DNA from: Loktanella sp. DSM 29012
GTDB taxonomy: Bacteria > Pseudomonadota > Alphaproteobacteria > Rhodobacterales > Rhodobacteraceae
Length of the DNA: 64,000 nt
Assembly: GCF_900110705.1 (NCBI RefSeq)
Contig: NZ_FOEJ01000001.1
Location: forward strand, 627,501-691,500
Direction of reading: 5' to 3'
Shown here: one piece after another, positions 47,443-56,802 of the stretch
Layout: every line of letters starts with the position of its first letter
Position numbering within the stretch: the first letter of the stretch is position 1
Made by a program: the position numbers and the translations under genes
Notes under the pieces: generated by a model
What the model saw: the letters and a program-made list of their open reading frames with translations, nothing else
The model's database searches: none
Told to the model about the DNA's origin: nothing

Positions 47443-48459
47443 TCAACCGCTGTAGACGCCCTCGTAGATTGGCTTGAGCGTCTTGTGATTAAACAGCGAC
47501 GACACGCTGGTGCCGTTCCACGTGTTCAGAATCGCCTGTGCAAAGACAGGTGCCGTGTTCACGATACGGATCTGCGGGCAGGCCAGCACAGCAGCGGTCG
47601 GCTGGATCGTGTTCGTGATGACGAGGTTCGTCATGACCGATTTGCTGATCCGTTCGATCGCCGGGCCGGAGAGGACGCCATGCGTGATGTAGGAATGCAC
47701 TTCCTTTGCGCCGTTATCCATCAACACCTGCGCCGCCTTGCACAGGGTGCCAGCGGTATCGACGATGTCGTCGACGATCAGACAGACACGGTCCTTGACG
47801 TCACCGATGACCGTCATTTCGGCGACTTCACCGGGTTTTCCGCGCCGTTTGTCGACGATGGACAGAGGCGCGTTGATACGCTGCGCAAGGTCGCGGGCAC
47901 GGGCCACGCCACCCACATCGGGTGACACGACCATCACCTCGTCCATGCGATCCTTGAAATGGTGCATCGCATCCAGCGCCCAGATCGGGCTGGCATAGAG
48001 GTTGTCGACGGGAATATCGAAAAACCCCTGTATCTGCGTCGCGTGCAGGTCCAGCGTCAGGATGCGCTCGATCCCGGCCTCGACCAGCAGGTTTGCCACC
48101 AGTTTGGCGGTAATCGGCGTCCGCGCCTTGCTGCGGCGGTCCTGACGCGCATAGCCGAAATAGGGCATCACGGCCGTGATGCGTGCGGCGGAAGACCGGC
48201 GCAGGGCATCCGCGATAATCATCAGCTCCATCAGATTGTCATTCGCAGGATTTGACGTGGGCTGGACCACGAACATGTCCTCGCCGCGCACGTTCTCGAA
48301 CACCTCGACAAAGATTTCGCCGTCGTTGAAACGCTCGACCCGTGCATCGACCAGACCGACGTCAATGCCACGGTGCAGGCTCATCCGCTGGGCGATGGCC
48401 TCGGTCAGGGGGCGGTTGGCATTGCCGGAAATCAGTTTGGGTTCATGGGATGTGGGCAT
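47443..48459 (-). CDS. prs: Ribose-phosphate pyrophosphokinase
   Basis: Makes PRPP from ribose-5-phosphate and ATP for nucleotide, His and Trp synthesis (338 residues). [17 protein letters not shown] at the N terminus, [26 protein letters not shown] in the middle, the PRPP-binding loop [15 protein letters not shown] and the C-terminal [19 protein letters not shown] are diagnostic. Its stop abuts the lectin stop on the other strand. It is divergent from the HCCA isomerase gene. Confidence 0.97.
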   Translation of the reverse strand: MPTSHEPKLISGNANRPLTEAIAQRMSLHRGIDVGLVDARVERFNDGEIFVEVFENVRGEDMFVVQPTSNPANDNLMELMIIADALRRSSAARITAVMPYFGYARQDRRSKARTPITAKLVANLLVEAGIERILTLDLHATQIQGFFDIPVDNLYASPIWALDAMHHFKDRMDEVMVVSPDVGGVARARDLAQRINAPLSIVDKRRGKPGEVAEMTVIGDVKDRVCLIVDDIVDTAGTLCKAAQVLMDNGAKEVHSYITHGVLSGPAIERISKSVMTNLVITNTIQPTAAVLACPQIRIVNTAPVFAQAILNTWNGTSVSSLFNHKTLKPIYEGVYSG

Positions 48460-48563
48460 GCAGGGCGGTCCTTTGCGCTGGCAGCGGCAGGAATCGCTGC
48501 GTTGACACCGCCTAGCACACCGCTACCGTCGCGAAAACATCCCCCGCACCCGGAGACGGCGCA

Positions 48564-49163
48564 ATGGCCCATGTCGACTACTATTTCGCAACGATCAGCC
48601 CCTACACCTACCTTTGTGGTGTGCGCCCTGCCGAAATTACCACCGCGCACGGCGCGACGCTGACCTACAGGCCGATGGACCTGATGAATGTCTTTTCGCG
48701 CACGGGGGGCCAGCCGCCAGCGGAACGCCACCCGAACAGGCAGGCCTACCGGCTGCAGGACATGCGGCGGCGTGCCATGATGACAGGCCTCCCGATGAAG
48801 GAAAAACCAGCGTTTTTTCCCACCAATCCTGCACCGTCATCCTACGCAATCATTGCCGCGCAGGCGGATGGATCCGGCGACATGGCGGCGCTCGTGGCAG
48901 GGATCACCCGCGCCTGCTGGTCCGAAGACCGCGACATCGCCTCGGATGATGTGATCCGGGATTGTCTGACTGCGGCCGGTTTCCCCGCCAGCCTCGCTGA
49001 CAGCGGGTTGTTGACCGGTGCAGAGACCTATCATCGTAATACCGAAGAGGCTGTGCGCCTGGGCGTTTTCGGCGCGCCGTTCTTTATCACCGACGGCGAC
49101 GAGCGTTTCTGGGGCGAGGACCGTCTGACCGACCTGGAGGCGCACCTCGCAGGTCGCATCTGA
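48564..49163 (+). CDS. 2-hydroxychromene-2-carboxylate isomerase family protein
   Basis: A 199-residue thioredoxin-fold protein of the HCCA isomerase/DsbA (kappa-GST) group, glutathione-dependent in known members. The N-terminal YYFATISPYTYL carries the catalytic Ser in place of the DsbA CxxC, and the C-terminal GVFGAPFFITDGDERFWGEDRL is the typical cis-Pro region. GGAGACGGC precedes the ATG. It is translationally coupled to the hydrolase gene that follows (TGATG). Actual substrate is unknown; naphthalene-type substrates are not implied. Confidence 0.88.
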   Translation: MAHVDYYFATISPYTYLCGVRPAEITTAHGATLTYRPMDLMNVFSRTGGQPPAERHPNRQAYRLQDMRRRAMMTGLPMKEKPAFFPTNPAPSSYAIIAAQADGSGDMAALVAGITRACWSEDRDIASDDVIRDCLTAAGFPASLADSGLLTGAETYHRNTEEAVRLGVFGAPFFITDGDERFWGEDRLTDLEAHLAGRI

Positions 49164-49903
49164 TGGTGGCGCTGCATACCGGCTGGACCGGACATTCGCC
49201 CGATACGCTGATGCTGCATTGCTCGTTGGCCCGACACGAGGCGCTGTTGCCGCTGGCGCAGGCCGCAGGGTTGCGTGCGGTCCTGCCAGACCTGCTTGGC
49301 CACGGCCAAAGCCCTGATTGGGACGGGCAGGGCGACTATCAGACCGCCAATCTGAACGCGATTCTGCCGCTGGTAACGCGGCCCATGCATGTGATCGGAC
49401 ACTCCTTTGGTGGTACCATCGCGTTGCGTCTGGCGGTCGAAAGGCCGGACCTCGTCACGCGACTGACCTTGATCGAGCCTGTGTTCTTTGCGCTGGCCAC
49501 CGGGACCGATGCGATGCAGGCCCATCTTGCCACGTTCCGCGCGATCAGGTCCGCGCTCTCATCCGGTGATCCCGATGCCGCGGCGCGCAAGTTTCACGCA
49601 GCCTATGGCATGGGGGGCTGGGGCGCGCTGAAACAGCAAGTCAAACAGGCAATGGCCGCCGGAATGCCGCTTGTGCTGGCGGCTGCCCCGGCCATCGAGG
49701 ACGACATTCATGACGTCGCCGCACGTTTGCCGCAGGTGCGGGTGCCAGTCACGCTGATTCGCGGTGAAGTCTGTCAGCCGATCATGGCCGAAATCCACGA
49801 AACCATTGCGCGGGTGATCCCGCAGACGCAGTCCCATATCATCGCCGGTGCAGGTCATATGGCACCGCTGACCCACCCAAAGGCGGTGGCGGCACTTCTC
49901 TAG
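49163..49903 (+). CDS. Alpha/beta-fold hydrolase
   Basis: A 246-residue alpha/beta hydrolase. The nucleophile elbow is GHSFGG (Ser near residue 77), the catalytic His is in the C-terminal IAGAGHMAPLTHP, and the acid is probably in the VTLIRGE region. No signal peptide, so cytosolic. It overlaps the isomerase stop by one base and converges with the aldolase gene with a four-base overlap. Substrate cannot be told. Confidence 0.87.
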   Translation: MVALHTGWTGHSPDTLMLHCSLARHEALLPLAQAAGLRAVLPDLLGHGQSPDWDGQGDYQTANLNAILPLVTRPMHVIGHSFGGTIALRLAVERPDLVTRLTLIEPVFFALATGTDAMQAHLATFRAIRSALSSGDPDAAARKFHAAYGMGGWGALKQQVKQAMAAGMPLVLAAAPAIEDDIHDVAARLPQVRVPVTLIRGEVCQPIMAEIHETIARVIPQTQSHIIAGAGHMAPLTHPKAVAALL

Positions 49904-50949
49904 GCGCGCAGCAGGTCGAGCAGATCGTCCACCGCCTGATCGTCGCCTGACCAGTCGGCGACCAGCCGTCCGGTCAGCATCTCTTCGGGGTCACCGACAT
50001 GGGGATCGCCGCCCATCACATAGTAGAGCGCCCCGCCGTTCAGCGCCCTGGCGTGAACCGCACGCGGCGCGTCAAAGAACAGCAGGTTCGCGGGTGGATC
50101 AAACAGGACCTGCACATGGGGCATTTGCTGCAAACCGCGCAGCAGCCGCTGACCACGGGCATTTGCGCTACGCGCCATGTCCAGCCACAGATCGCCCGAC
50201 AGATAGGCCTGCATCTGCGCCGACAGGTAGCGGTGCTTGGAAAACAGATGTGCGCCCCGCTTGCGTCGCAGTTCGAACGTGGCGGCATCGGCCGGGTCAA
50301 AAAAAACGCAGGCCTCCACACCCAGCAGACCGTTTTTCGTGCCACCGAAACAGACGGCATCGACGCCGGCCTTCCACGTCATTTCGGCAGGGGTGCAGTC
50401 CAGCGCCACGAGGGCATTGGCAAACCGTGCACCGTCCAGATGCACCTTCAGCCCGTATTCATGCGCGACCGCCGAAAGTGCCGCGATTTCGGCGCAACTG
50501 TGGACCGTGCCTTTTTCGGTGGCTTGCGTGATGCTGACGGGGCCGCGTTGCGGGCCGTGCACCCCACGCGTTTCCTCGGCCATGATCGCGCGGCGGAGGG
50601 TATCGGGCGTCATCTTGGCCGCGACAGCCTCGACCAGCGTCAGCTTGGCACCTCCGGTGAAAAATTCGGGGGCGTTGCATTCATCCTCCTGGATGTGGGC
50701 CATCGGGGTGCAGAACACCGTCTGCCAGGGATTGCACAGCGCCGCGAGTGTCAGCGCATTGGCCGCCGTGCCGGTCGCCACCAGATAGACCGCTGCCTGC
50801 GGTGCCTCGAAAATCTCGCGAATCTGGGCGCGGACCTCTTCCATGATCGGGTCGGCACCATAGGCGCTGGCATAGCCGTCGTTGGCGCGCATCAGGGCGC
50901 GCATGACATTGGGGTGGGCAGGCCCGCCGTTGTCAGAGGCAAAGAACAT
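49900..50949 (-). CDS. Low-specificity L-threonine aldolase-type PLP enzyme
   Basis: A 349-residue fold-type I PLP enzyme of the threonine aldolase/beta-eliminating lyase family, cleaving beta-hydroxy amino acids to glycine and aldehyde. N terminus FFASDNGGPAHPNVMRAL; PLP contacts in GTAANALTLAAL and HLDGARFANAL; Schiff-base Lys in CFGGTKNGLLG. The start at 50949 shares a base with the stop of the upstream YcgN-like gene, and longer in-frame sequence to 51003 is rejected. Last gene of the ribF-led group. Confidence 0.92.
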   Translation of the reverse strand: MFFASDNGGPAHPNVMRALMRANDGYASAYGADPIMEEVRAQIREIFEAPQAAVYLVATGTAANALTLAALCNPWQTVFCTPMAHIQEDECNAPEFFTGGAKLTLVEAVAAKMTPDTLRRAIMAEETRGVHGPQRGPVSITQATEKGTVHSCAEIAALSAVAHEYGLKVHLDGARFANALVALDCTPAEMTWKAGVDAVCFGGTKNGLLGVEACVFFDPADAATFELRRKRGAHLFSKHRYLSAQMQAYLSGDLWLDMARSANARGQRLLRGLQQMPHVQVLFDPPANLLFFDAPRAVHARALNGGALYYVMGGDPHVGDPEEMLTGRLVADWSGDDQAVDDLLDLLRA

Positions 50950-51416
50950 CAGGTCGGCTCCTCGATGATGTGGTCTTCCCAGTCTTCGTCCGCGACTTCC
51001 CACTCGGACAGGGTCTCGCCGCGCATGGTGACGCCGGCGGTGTGCGGACTGTCGGCATCGCCGCTGATCAGCGGGTGCCAGTCATACAGTTTGCGGCCTT
51101 CGGTCAGCAACCGGTAGGCGCAGGTCTGTGGCAACCAGTACATGTTGTCCGCAATGGTTTTCGGGGTCAGCACGATGCATTCCGGCACGAACTGGTGGCG
51201 CACCGGATATTGGCTGCACAAACAGCTTTCGTTATCCAGCAGCCGGCAGGCGACGCGGGTCAGCGCGACTTCGCCGGTGTCCTCGTCCTCCAGCTTGTTC
51301 AGGCAGCATTTGCCGCAGCCGTCGCACAGGGCCTCCCACTCCGGGCGGGTCATCTTGGCCATGGGCACGTTTTCCCAGAACCGCGGCCGCAGGCCGGTGC
51401 GCGTGATTTCAGCCAT
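50949..51416 (-). CDS. YcgN-like cysteine cluster protein (UPF0260)
   Basis: A 155-residue protein with the cysteine cluster CDGCGKCCLNKLED near residues 31-44 and further Cys in NESCLCSQYP, PECIVL and QTCAYRLL, spaced as expected for a metal (Fe-S or zinc) centre. The family is widespread in proteobacteria and uncharacterised. It overlaps the end of ribF by eight bases and the start of the aldolase gene by one, so it is translated as part of this group. Confidence 0.9.
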   Translation of the reverse strand: MAEITRTGLRPRFWENVPMAKMTRPEWEALCDGCGKCCLNKLEDEDTGEVALTRVACRLLDNESCLCSQYPVRHQFVPECIVLTPKTIADNMYWLPQTCAYRLLTEGRKLYDWHPLISGDADSPHTAGVTMRGETLSEWEVADEDWEDHIIEEPT

Positions 51417-52347
51417 TGGTCAGGATGTCCCGCGCACGGGCGCAATCGGCGTCCATCTGGGTGATCAGCGCATCAAGGCTGTCGAACTTTTCTTCGCCGC
51501 GCAGGTATTCCACCAGCCCGACCGAGATTTCGGCACCGTAAAGGTCGCCCTTGAAATCAAACAGGAATGTTTCGCAATTGGGCAGGTTTTCACCGAACAT
51601 CGGCCGCACCCCGATCGAGGCCGCACCGTGATAGCTGCCAGCATGTGGACCCTCATGGACGTCGACGACCACGGCATAGACGCCGAATTTCGGAGGATGC
51701 AGTCCGGCGATGCTCATGTTTGCGGTGGGGTATCCCAGATCGCGCCCGCGCTGGTCACCGCGAATGACCTCGCCCACGATGCGGTGGCGGTGGCCCAACA
51801 TGGCAGCCGCATCGCGCGGGCGCCCATCGGTCAGCGCCGTACGGATCGCGGTCGAACTGATGCGCCCGTCGTCGTTCTTGACCATCGGCACGACTGTCAC
51901 ACCGAACCCCATCTCTGCGCCAAAGTCCGTCAGGTCCTGCGCCGTCCCGGCCCTGTCCTTGCCGAAACAGAAATCCTGCCCCACGACCACATGGGCCAGA
52001 CCCAGCCTGTCGTGTATGATCCTTTGCGCGAACTCTCTGGGCGTCAGTGCCACAAGCGCCGGGTTGAAAGGCACCTCGTAGAGTTTTTCCACGCCCAGTT
52101 TTCCCAGCGCCTCGGCACGGGCTGCGGCGTTCATCAGCCGAAACGGTGCTGCGTCCCGCGCAAACAGCTGGCGCGGATGCGGCTCGAAGGTCATCACGCC
52201 CAGCGGCGCGCCAGCCGCCTGTGCGGCCGCGCGTGCAATGTCGATCACCGCGCGATGCCCCAGGTGGACACCGTCAAAGTTACCGACGGCCGCAGCAGCA
52301 CCGCGGTCGGCCGGATCGATATAAAGTGTGTCTCTGATGATGCGCAT
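51409..52347 (-). CDS. ribF: Bifunctional riboflavin kinase/FAD synthetase
   Basis: Converts riboflavin to FMN and FMN to FAD (312 residues). The N-terminal adenylyltransferase domain has GNFDGVHLGHRAV and ISSTAIRTAL; the C-terminal kinase domain has GRDLGYPTANM and the ASIGVRPMFG strand. It heads a group of three overlapping minus-strand genes. No FMN riboswitch is apparent upstream. Confidence 0.96.
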   Translation of the reverse strand: MRIIRDTLYIDPADRGAAAAVGNFDGVHLGHRAVIDIARAAAQAAGAPLGVMTFEPHPRQLFARDAAPFRLMNAAARAEALGKLGVEKLYEVPFNPALVALTPREFAQRIIHDRLGLAHVVVGQDFCFGKDRAGTAQDLTDFGAEMGFGVTVVPMVKNDDGRISSTAIRTALTDGRPRDAAAMLGHRHRIVGEVIRGDQRGRDLGYPTANMSIAGLHPPKFGVYAVVVDVHEGPHAGSYHGAASIGVRPMFGENLPNCETFLFDFKGDLYGAEISVGLVEYLRGEEKFDSLDALITQMDADCARARDILTNG

Positions 52348-52383
52348 GTGCGAGGCGTATCGCGCGCGCGGGGTCAGCGCAAG

Positions 52384-52836
52384 TTAGTCGAACTTGCCCG
52401 AAGGGGCCAAAACAGTCGCCTCGCCGGTCAGGACCTTTTGACCATCCACCAGACAGCGTGTTTCCATTGTCACGCGCCGTCGGGAATAGTCGATGGCCGT
52501 CACCTCGACCTCGGCCAGCACCATGTCGCCCGGGCGCACCGGGGCCAGGAATTTCAGCGTCTGCCCCATGTAGACGGTGCCGTGCCCCGGTAGCTGTTCG
52601 CCGATCACGGCGGAAATCAGCCCGGCGGTCAGCATGCCATGCGCGATACGCCCGGCAAAGATCGTGTCCTGCGCATAATCGTCGTCCAGATGCACCGGGT
52701 TATGGTCAGTTGTGACCTGCGCGAACATCTCGATGTCCGCGTCGGTCACCACCTTGCGCAGGGACCGGACCATGCCGACCTCGATATCCTCGATGACGAT
52801 TGTCCCACGGGGCATGTTGTCCAGCATATCCATCAT
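52384..52836 (-). CDS. MaoC-type (R)-enoyl-CoA hydratase-like protein
   Basis: A 150-residue hotdog-fold protein of the MaoC/PhaJ family. The hydratase motif is intact: TTDHNPVHLDDDYA with Asp and His, then FAGRIAHGMLTAGLIS. Members hydrate trans-2-enoyl-CoA to (R)-3-hydroxyacyl-CoA, linking beta-oxidation to polyhydroxyalkanoate, or act on mesaconyl-CoA-type substrates. Several nearby ATGs make the exact start uncertain (52836 or 52815). With ccr and ecm in the window, a role in C4/C5 CoA metabolism is possible but not shown. Confidence 0.88.
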   Translation of the reverse strand: MMDMLDNMPRGTIVIEDIEVGMVRSLRKVVTDADIEMFAQVTTDHNPVHLDDDYAQDTIFAGRIAHGMLTAGLISAVIGEQLPGHGTVYMGQTLKFLAPVRPGDMVLAEVEVTAIDYSRRRVTMETRCLVDGQKVLTGEATVLAPSGKFD

Positions 52837-52912
52837 CCATCACGCAATAAAAAGCTATGACGTGTAACTACCACGAAACTTTGTTGCGTCAAGGCTTGAT
52901 GGGCACTTTGGT

Positions 52913-53788
52913 CTAGCGCAGGTGTCCAATCGAGAATGTTGGCGAAACCATTTCGGCATCGAGGTAGCGCGACAGCGCATCGGGATCGGGTCCAGCGGTT
53001 TCAGTCAGCGTCTCTGCTGCGGCCAGACCGCCCGTGATGAACAGCGTGTCCAGATCTTCTTGCTGGCCGCCCAGAACGTCGGTCCGGATACCGTCGCCGA
53101 TGCAGATGATCCGCGATTTGTCCACCTCGGGGTCGATCTGTGCCAGCCTGCGGCGTGCCAGATCGTAGATCGGGGGATGCGGCTTGCCGAAATACAGGCT
53201 TTCGCCACCCATTTCCGTATAAAGCTGTGCCAGCGCGCCCGCGCACCATTCGCGCGTCTCACCGCGGTCGACCACGATATCAGGGTTGGCACAGAGCAAC
53301 TTCAGACTGCGCTGCTTGGCTGCGAGGAATTGCGGGCGGTAGGTGTCGGGATGGGCCATCGGGTCGAACGGGCCGCAGCATACGATCCCATCCGCCTCGT
53401 CCAGCGGGACGCGGTTGATGGTCATCGGGTCGTCGAGGATATCCATCGGCTTGAAGAAAGCTGCGTCGTGGTCCTCTCCGATGAACCAGACATTGGACCC
53501 GACGGCCCCCTTGAACATGGCTGCCCGGGCCGAGTCGCCTGATGTCGCGATCGCGTCGAACGCATCGTCAGGCACGCCCATACTGTTGATCTGTTTGTGC
53601 ACCGACGACCAGGGACGTGGCGAATTGGTCACCAGGATGACCCGCCCGCCCGCGCGGCGATAATCCTGCATCGCCGTCACGGCCGCGGGATGCGCCCTGA
53701 TTCCGTCGTGCATGCAGCCCCACAGGTCGACAAAGGCGGCGTCGTAATCGCCCGCCACATCCAGAAAGCTGTTGATGATCTGTGTCAT
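52913..53788 (-). CDS. TIGR01459 HAD-type phosphatase (NagD-like)
   Basis: A 291-residue HAD hydrolase with the NagD-type layout. Motif I is DLWGCMHDG, where Trp replaces the second Asp as in the TIGR01459 group; motif II is VTNSPRP, motif III Lys is in FGKPHPPIY and motif IV is CIGDGIRTDVLGG. The start at 53788 is preferred because AGAGG lies nine bases before it; the ATG at 53806 overlaps that site. Substrate unknown. It is downstream of the repeat copy and ppaC. Confidence 0.9.
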   Translation of the reverse strand: MTQIINSFLDVAGDYDAAFVDLWGCMHDGIRAHPAAVTAMQDYRRAGGRVILVTNSPRPWSSVHKQINSMGVPDDAFDAIATSGDSARAAMFKGAVGSNVWFIGEDHDAAFFKPMDILDDPMTINRVPLDEADGIVCCGPFDPMAHPDTYRPQFLAAKQRSLKLLCANPDIVVDRGETREWCAGALAQLYTEMGGESLYFGKPHPPIYDLARRRLAQIDPEVDKSRIICIGDGIRTDVLGGQQEDLDTLFITGGLAAAETLTETAGPDPDALSRYLDAEMVSPTFSIGHLR

Positions 53789-53814
53789 GTGGCGGGACCT
53801 CTTCATGATGCGGT

Positions 53815-53870
53815 GGCCGATTTTTCGCGAAAAATCGGTGCCTCCGGCGGGAGTATTTCAGGCAAGATGA
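53815..53870 (+). repeat. Dispersed palindromic repeat, copy 2
   Basis: The same 22-base palindrome as at 22236-22257 (here 53817-53838), directly followed by GCCTCCGGCGGG, then AGTATTTCAGG. This copy is in plus orientation and lacks the inner GCCGCC hairpin of copy 1. It lies in the gap between ppaC and the HAD phosphatase gene. Confidence 0.75.
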
Positions 53871-53884
53871 TGCGCTGGCTGCGC

Positions 53885-54802
53885 TTATTTCTTCAGGTTC
53901 GGGATGATCTGTTTCTTGCGGCTCATCACGCCGGGCAACACGACCGTGTCGCCCTCGGGCTTGGCGTCAAAGCTGGCGCGTGCCACGTCACGGGTCAGAT
54001 CGTTGGGCAACAGCATCGTGGCCTCTTCGTTCAGAATGTCCACGACAAAGAGCAGGACCTGATCAACGCCGTCTTCCTCTGCCACGGCGGGCATGGCGGC
54101 CATCAGGGCGTCCTTGCGGTCCAGCACGGCCTTGGGCGACGTGGTTTCCAGCACGCTGACGCGGAACTTGGTGCCGTCGACCTCGTATTCCTTGGAATCC
54201 ATGCGCAGCAGTTCCGCATCCGAAAACGCGCTGACGTCGGATTTGGCGGCGAACATTTCGTCAGCGTAGGCCGCGATATCGACGTTGAGGTCGGTGGCCA
54301 GTTGTTCGGCCAATGCGCGGTCGGTCGGCGTCGTGGTGGGCGACCGGAAATGCAGCGTGTCGGACAGGATGCAGGACAGCATCAGGCCCTTGATGCCTTC
54401 GGGCATTGTGGCGGCCTTGTCGCCCATCAGCTGGTGCATGATGGTGGCGGTGCAGGCCAGCGGGCGGATCGTGATGTCGATCGGGCCCTTGGTCTTGATG
54501 CCGCCGACCAGCAGGTGGTGGTCGATGATGCCGCGGATATCTGCGTCATTGATGCTGGCGGGCAGTTCGGCTGGGTTGTTCGTGTCGACAATGACGCATG
54601 CCTGGCCTGCGTCGACATCCGCGATGATGTCCGGCTGTGCGAAGCCCCAACGGTCGATGACGAATGCGGCCTCGGTGTTGGGCGTCCCCAGCAGCACGGC
54701 TTTTGCGTCGACACCGGCGTCGTTCAGAAACCATTCCCAGATCAGAGGCGATCCGGTGGAATCGGTGTCAGGGGACTTGTGGCCGAAAATCAGGGTGGTC
54801 AT
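53885..54802 (-). CDS. ppaC: Manganese-dependent (family II) inorganic pyrophosphatase
   Basis: DHH-superfamily pyrophosphatase (305 residues), hydrolysing PPi with Mn or Co. Metal ligands are in FGHKSPDTDSTGS (His8, Asp12, Asp14), VDTNNPAEL and the DHH motif IIDHHLLVGG; the C-terminal DHHA2 domain ends PGVMSRKKQIIPNL, including the SRKKQ substrate-binding segment. Family II enzymes are less common in alphaproteobacteria than family I. Confidence 0.96.
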   Translation of the reverse strand: MTTLIFGHKSPDTDSTGSPLIWEWFLNDAGVDAKAVLLGTPNTEAAFVIDRWGFAQPDIIADVDAGQACVIVDTNNPAELPASINDADIRGIIDHHLLVGGIKTKGPIDITIRPLACTATIMHQLMGDKAATMPEGIKGLMLSCILSDTLHFRSPTTTPTDRALAEQLATDLNVDIAAYADEMFAAKSDVSAFSDAELLRMDSKEYEVDGTKFRVSVLETTSPKAVLDRKDALMAAMPAVAEEDGVDQVLLFVVDILNEEATMLLPNDLTRDVARASFDAKPEGDTVVLPGVMSRKKQIIPNLKK

Positions 54803-54874
54803 GGTATGTGCCTCATGGAATGCGGATTTGGGGCCTTATAGGTCGGAGTGCCGCGGGTGTCACGGGGGCGTGCA

Positions 54875-55531
54875 ATGGCACGGGAAAGCGATCTGTATCC
54901 GCCGCTCAAGGCCTGGTTCATGGGGCAGGGATATACCGTCAAGGGAGAGGTCGGCGCCGCTGATCTGGTGGCGCGCAAGGGCGATGAAATCATCGTTGTC
55001 GAATTGAAGCTGGGGTTTTCGCTGACGCTGTTTCATCAGGCGATGGACCGGCTGGCCGTGAGCGACACGGTTTATGTTGCAGTACCGGCCGGGGGCAAGG
55101 CCAAGCCGTTCGCGTCCAATGTGAAACTGGCCCGGCGTCTGGGGCTGGGCGTCCTGTCGGTGCGGCTGCGCGACGGATTCGTCGAAGCCCACGCCAGCCC
55201 CGGCAACTATACCCCGCGCAAATCTCCCAAAAAGATCAAGCGCCTGAAGAAGGCGTTCGACCGGTTGCAAGGTGACCCCAACGCGGGCGGTGCCACGCGC
55301 CACGGATTGATTACCGGATACCGTCAGGACGCGATCACCTGCGCGCGGTTTCTGGCGGTGCACGGCCCGTCGGGTGGTGCCCGGATCAAGGATTGGGCCG
55401 AGGTGCCGGATGCCACGGCCATCATGGCCGCCAACCATTATGGCTGGTTCACACGGGTGTCGCGCGGAGTCTATGATCTGACCGCATCGGGACGAACGGC
55501 CCTGGCCGATTGGGGGGATGTCGGCGACTAG
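54875..55531 (+). CDS. DUF2161 PD-(D/E)XK-fold protein
   Basis: A 218-residue DUF2161 protein. The nuclease-type core EVGAADLVARKGDEIIVVELKLGF has the Asp and ExK of a PD-(D/E)XK site, and SLTLFHQAMDRLAVSD follows as in the family. The C-terminal third, after a basic linker rich in Lys (KSPKKIKRLKKAF), looks like a winged-helix DNA-binding domain. The start at 54875 (MARESDLYPPLKAW) is the family N terminus. It overlaps the TraB-family gene convergently by four bases. Nucleic-acid role inferred, not known. Confidence 0.85.
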   Translation: MARESDLYPPLKAWFMGQGYTVKGEVGAADLVARKGDEIIVVELKLGFSLTLFHQAMDRLAVSDTVYVAVPAGGKAKPFASNVKLARRLGLGVLSVRLRDGFVEAHASPGNYTPRKSPKKIKRLKKAFDRLQGDPNAGGATRHGLITGYRQDAITCARFLAVHGPSGGARIKDWAEVPDATAIMAANHYGWFTRVSRGVYDLTASGRTALADWGDVGD

Positions 55532-56520
55532 AGCCCCGGCGTGATCGTCCAGCCATCGGTTTCCAGCAGGCGCAGCACGCCCTGCGCGCCCGGCAGGTGA
55601 CCCGCGCCGACGGCCAGAACGATGTTGTCATGCGCCTCTGCGGCTTTGGCGATAACGGGCATCCAGTCCAGGTTGCGGCGGGTCAGCAGGTCGTCTTCCA
55701 TTTGGGCGAACAGCGTATCCGCCTCTTCCGGTGCCAAGCCTGGAACCTGACGCGAGACCACGCGGCTCAGTTCCCACAGCTCGGCGATTTCGCCGGAAAA
55801 GTAACTGTCGAGCATCGTCGCGTTCATCGCGTTCGCGAGGTCCTCTGGCATGAACGAAAGGTTCAGCGCATCAATCTGATCATCGATCGGGTCGGCAGAC
55901 ATCAGGGAAAAGATCGTGTCCCAGCGTTCGACAGCCTGAACATCGATATCGGCTGCCAGCGCGATATCGATCAATTTCGCATCGAGGCCCTGGCGGCCCT
56001 GTTGCAAGTCCGCCAGCGCACAGGTCGGCATGGCAAGGGTGAGCGACAGATACCACGGTTGCATCTGTGCGGCCGCAGCCGCTGGCAGGCCGCGGGCCTC
56101 GACCGCGCGTGACAAGGCGATAAAGGCTTCTGGCTCCATCAGGTCGGTCAGCGAATTCCCGTCCGTCAGGAACAGCAGCGATGGGTCGCTTGCGATGGCG
56201 TCTGCCATTGCGGCCTCTTCCTCGGGACCTGCCTCGACCAGCAGAAGGTCTGCTGCGGTGATGGCGGGGGACAATTGCGCTGCGATCGGGGCCAGTCGGG
56301 GGTCATACAGGTGCATTGTGCCTGCGATGGTGATCCGGTCATCGCCGCGCGTTGCGGTCCAGATCGTGCCGCTGCCGTAGGGCGTCGCCGCTGCGGCTGT
56401 CGTCACCTCCAGTCGTTCCGCCGCTGACAGGCGGGTGCGCACGTCATCGCCTGCACAGGCCGCAATGACCTGCGTTGCGCTGACAAGGGCCATCAGGGTC
56501 AGGGGAATCAACTGTCGCAT
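55528..56520 (-). CDS. TraB/GumN family exported protein
   Basis: A 330-residue TraB/PrgY/GumN family protein (clan of EreA/ChaN-like putative metallohydrolases). A signal peptide covers about residues 1-20. The family's GTxH motif appears as IAGTMHLYDPR, a central Glu pair as VEAGPEEE, and the C-terminal GAGHLPGAQGVLRLLE is the usual last motif. Three cysteines suggest a disulfide. Role may be periplasmic peptide degradation; not established. Confidence 0.88.
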   Translation of the reverse strand: MRQLIPLTLMALVSATQVIAACAGDDVRTRLSAAERLEVTTAAAATPYGSGTIWTATRGDDRITIAGTMHLYDPRLAPIAAQLSPAITAADLLLVEAGPEEEAAMADAIASDPSLLFLTDGNSLTDLMEPEAFIALSRAVEARGLPAAAAAQMQPWYLSLTLAMPTCALADLQQGRQGLDAKLIDIALAADIDVQAVERWDTIFSLMSADPIDDQIDALNLSFMPEDLANAMNATMLDSYFSGEIAELWELSRVVSRQVPGLAPEEADTLFAQMEDDLLTRRNLDWMPVIAKAAEAHDNIVLAVGAGHLPGAQGVLRLLETDGWTITPGL

Positions 56521-56769
56521 CTTGGCCTCGGCTCGCTGGGGGTGTCCGGTGATCCTGCCCCGGACGATTTTTCGCGATCATAGGTTGCCGCGCCAGGATC
56601 GGCCAGCGCCTGATCCGCACCAAGTGGTTTGTCGCCTGCCGCACACGGTGGACGAAGGCGAGAGCGTCTGCGGAAGGGGGGCGGACACCAACACTGGCCT
56701 TTGACAAATGGTGAACTGCCTAAGGCTGATCGCGGCACGCGCTTGGGTGGGCGGCGCGCATTGTGGTGT

Positions 56770-56794
56770 GCCCGCCGCACCGCGTGCGGCGGGC
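56770..56794. terminator. Perfect GC hairpin downstream of the beta-helix gene
   Basis: An 11-base perfect stem (56770-56780 with 56784-56794) and a three-base loop, eight bases beyond the stop of the minus-strand beta-helix gene. No T run follows on either strand, so it may need help from Rho or simply stabilise the mRNA. The rest of the 282-base gap 56521-56802 shows no gene; a partial match to the dispersed repeat (GATTTTTCGCG) occurs near 56567. Confidence 0.5.
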
Positions 56795-56802
56795 AAGTGG
56801 GG

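Noticed and set aside
52842-52889. ACGCAA/TTGCGT inverted repeat upstream of the MaoC gene
   Set aside because: Only six bases per arm with a 36-base spacer; expected by chance.
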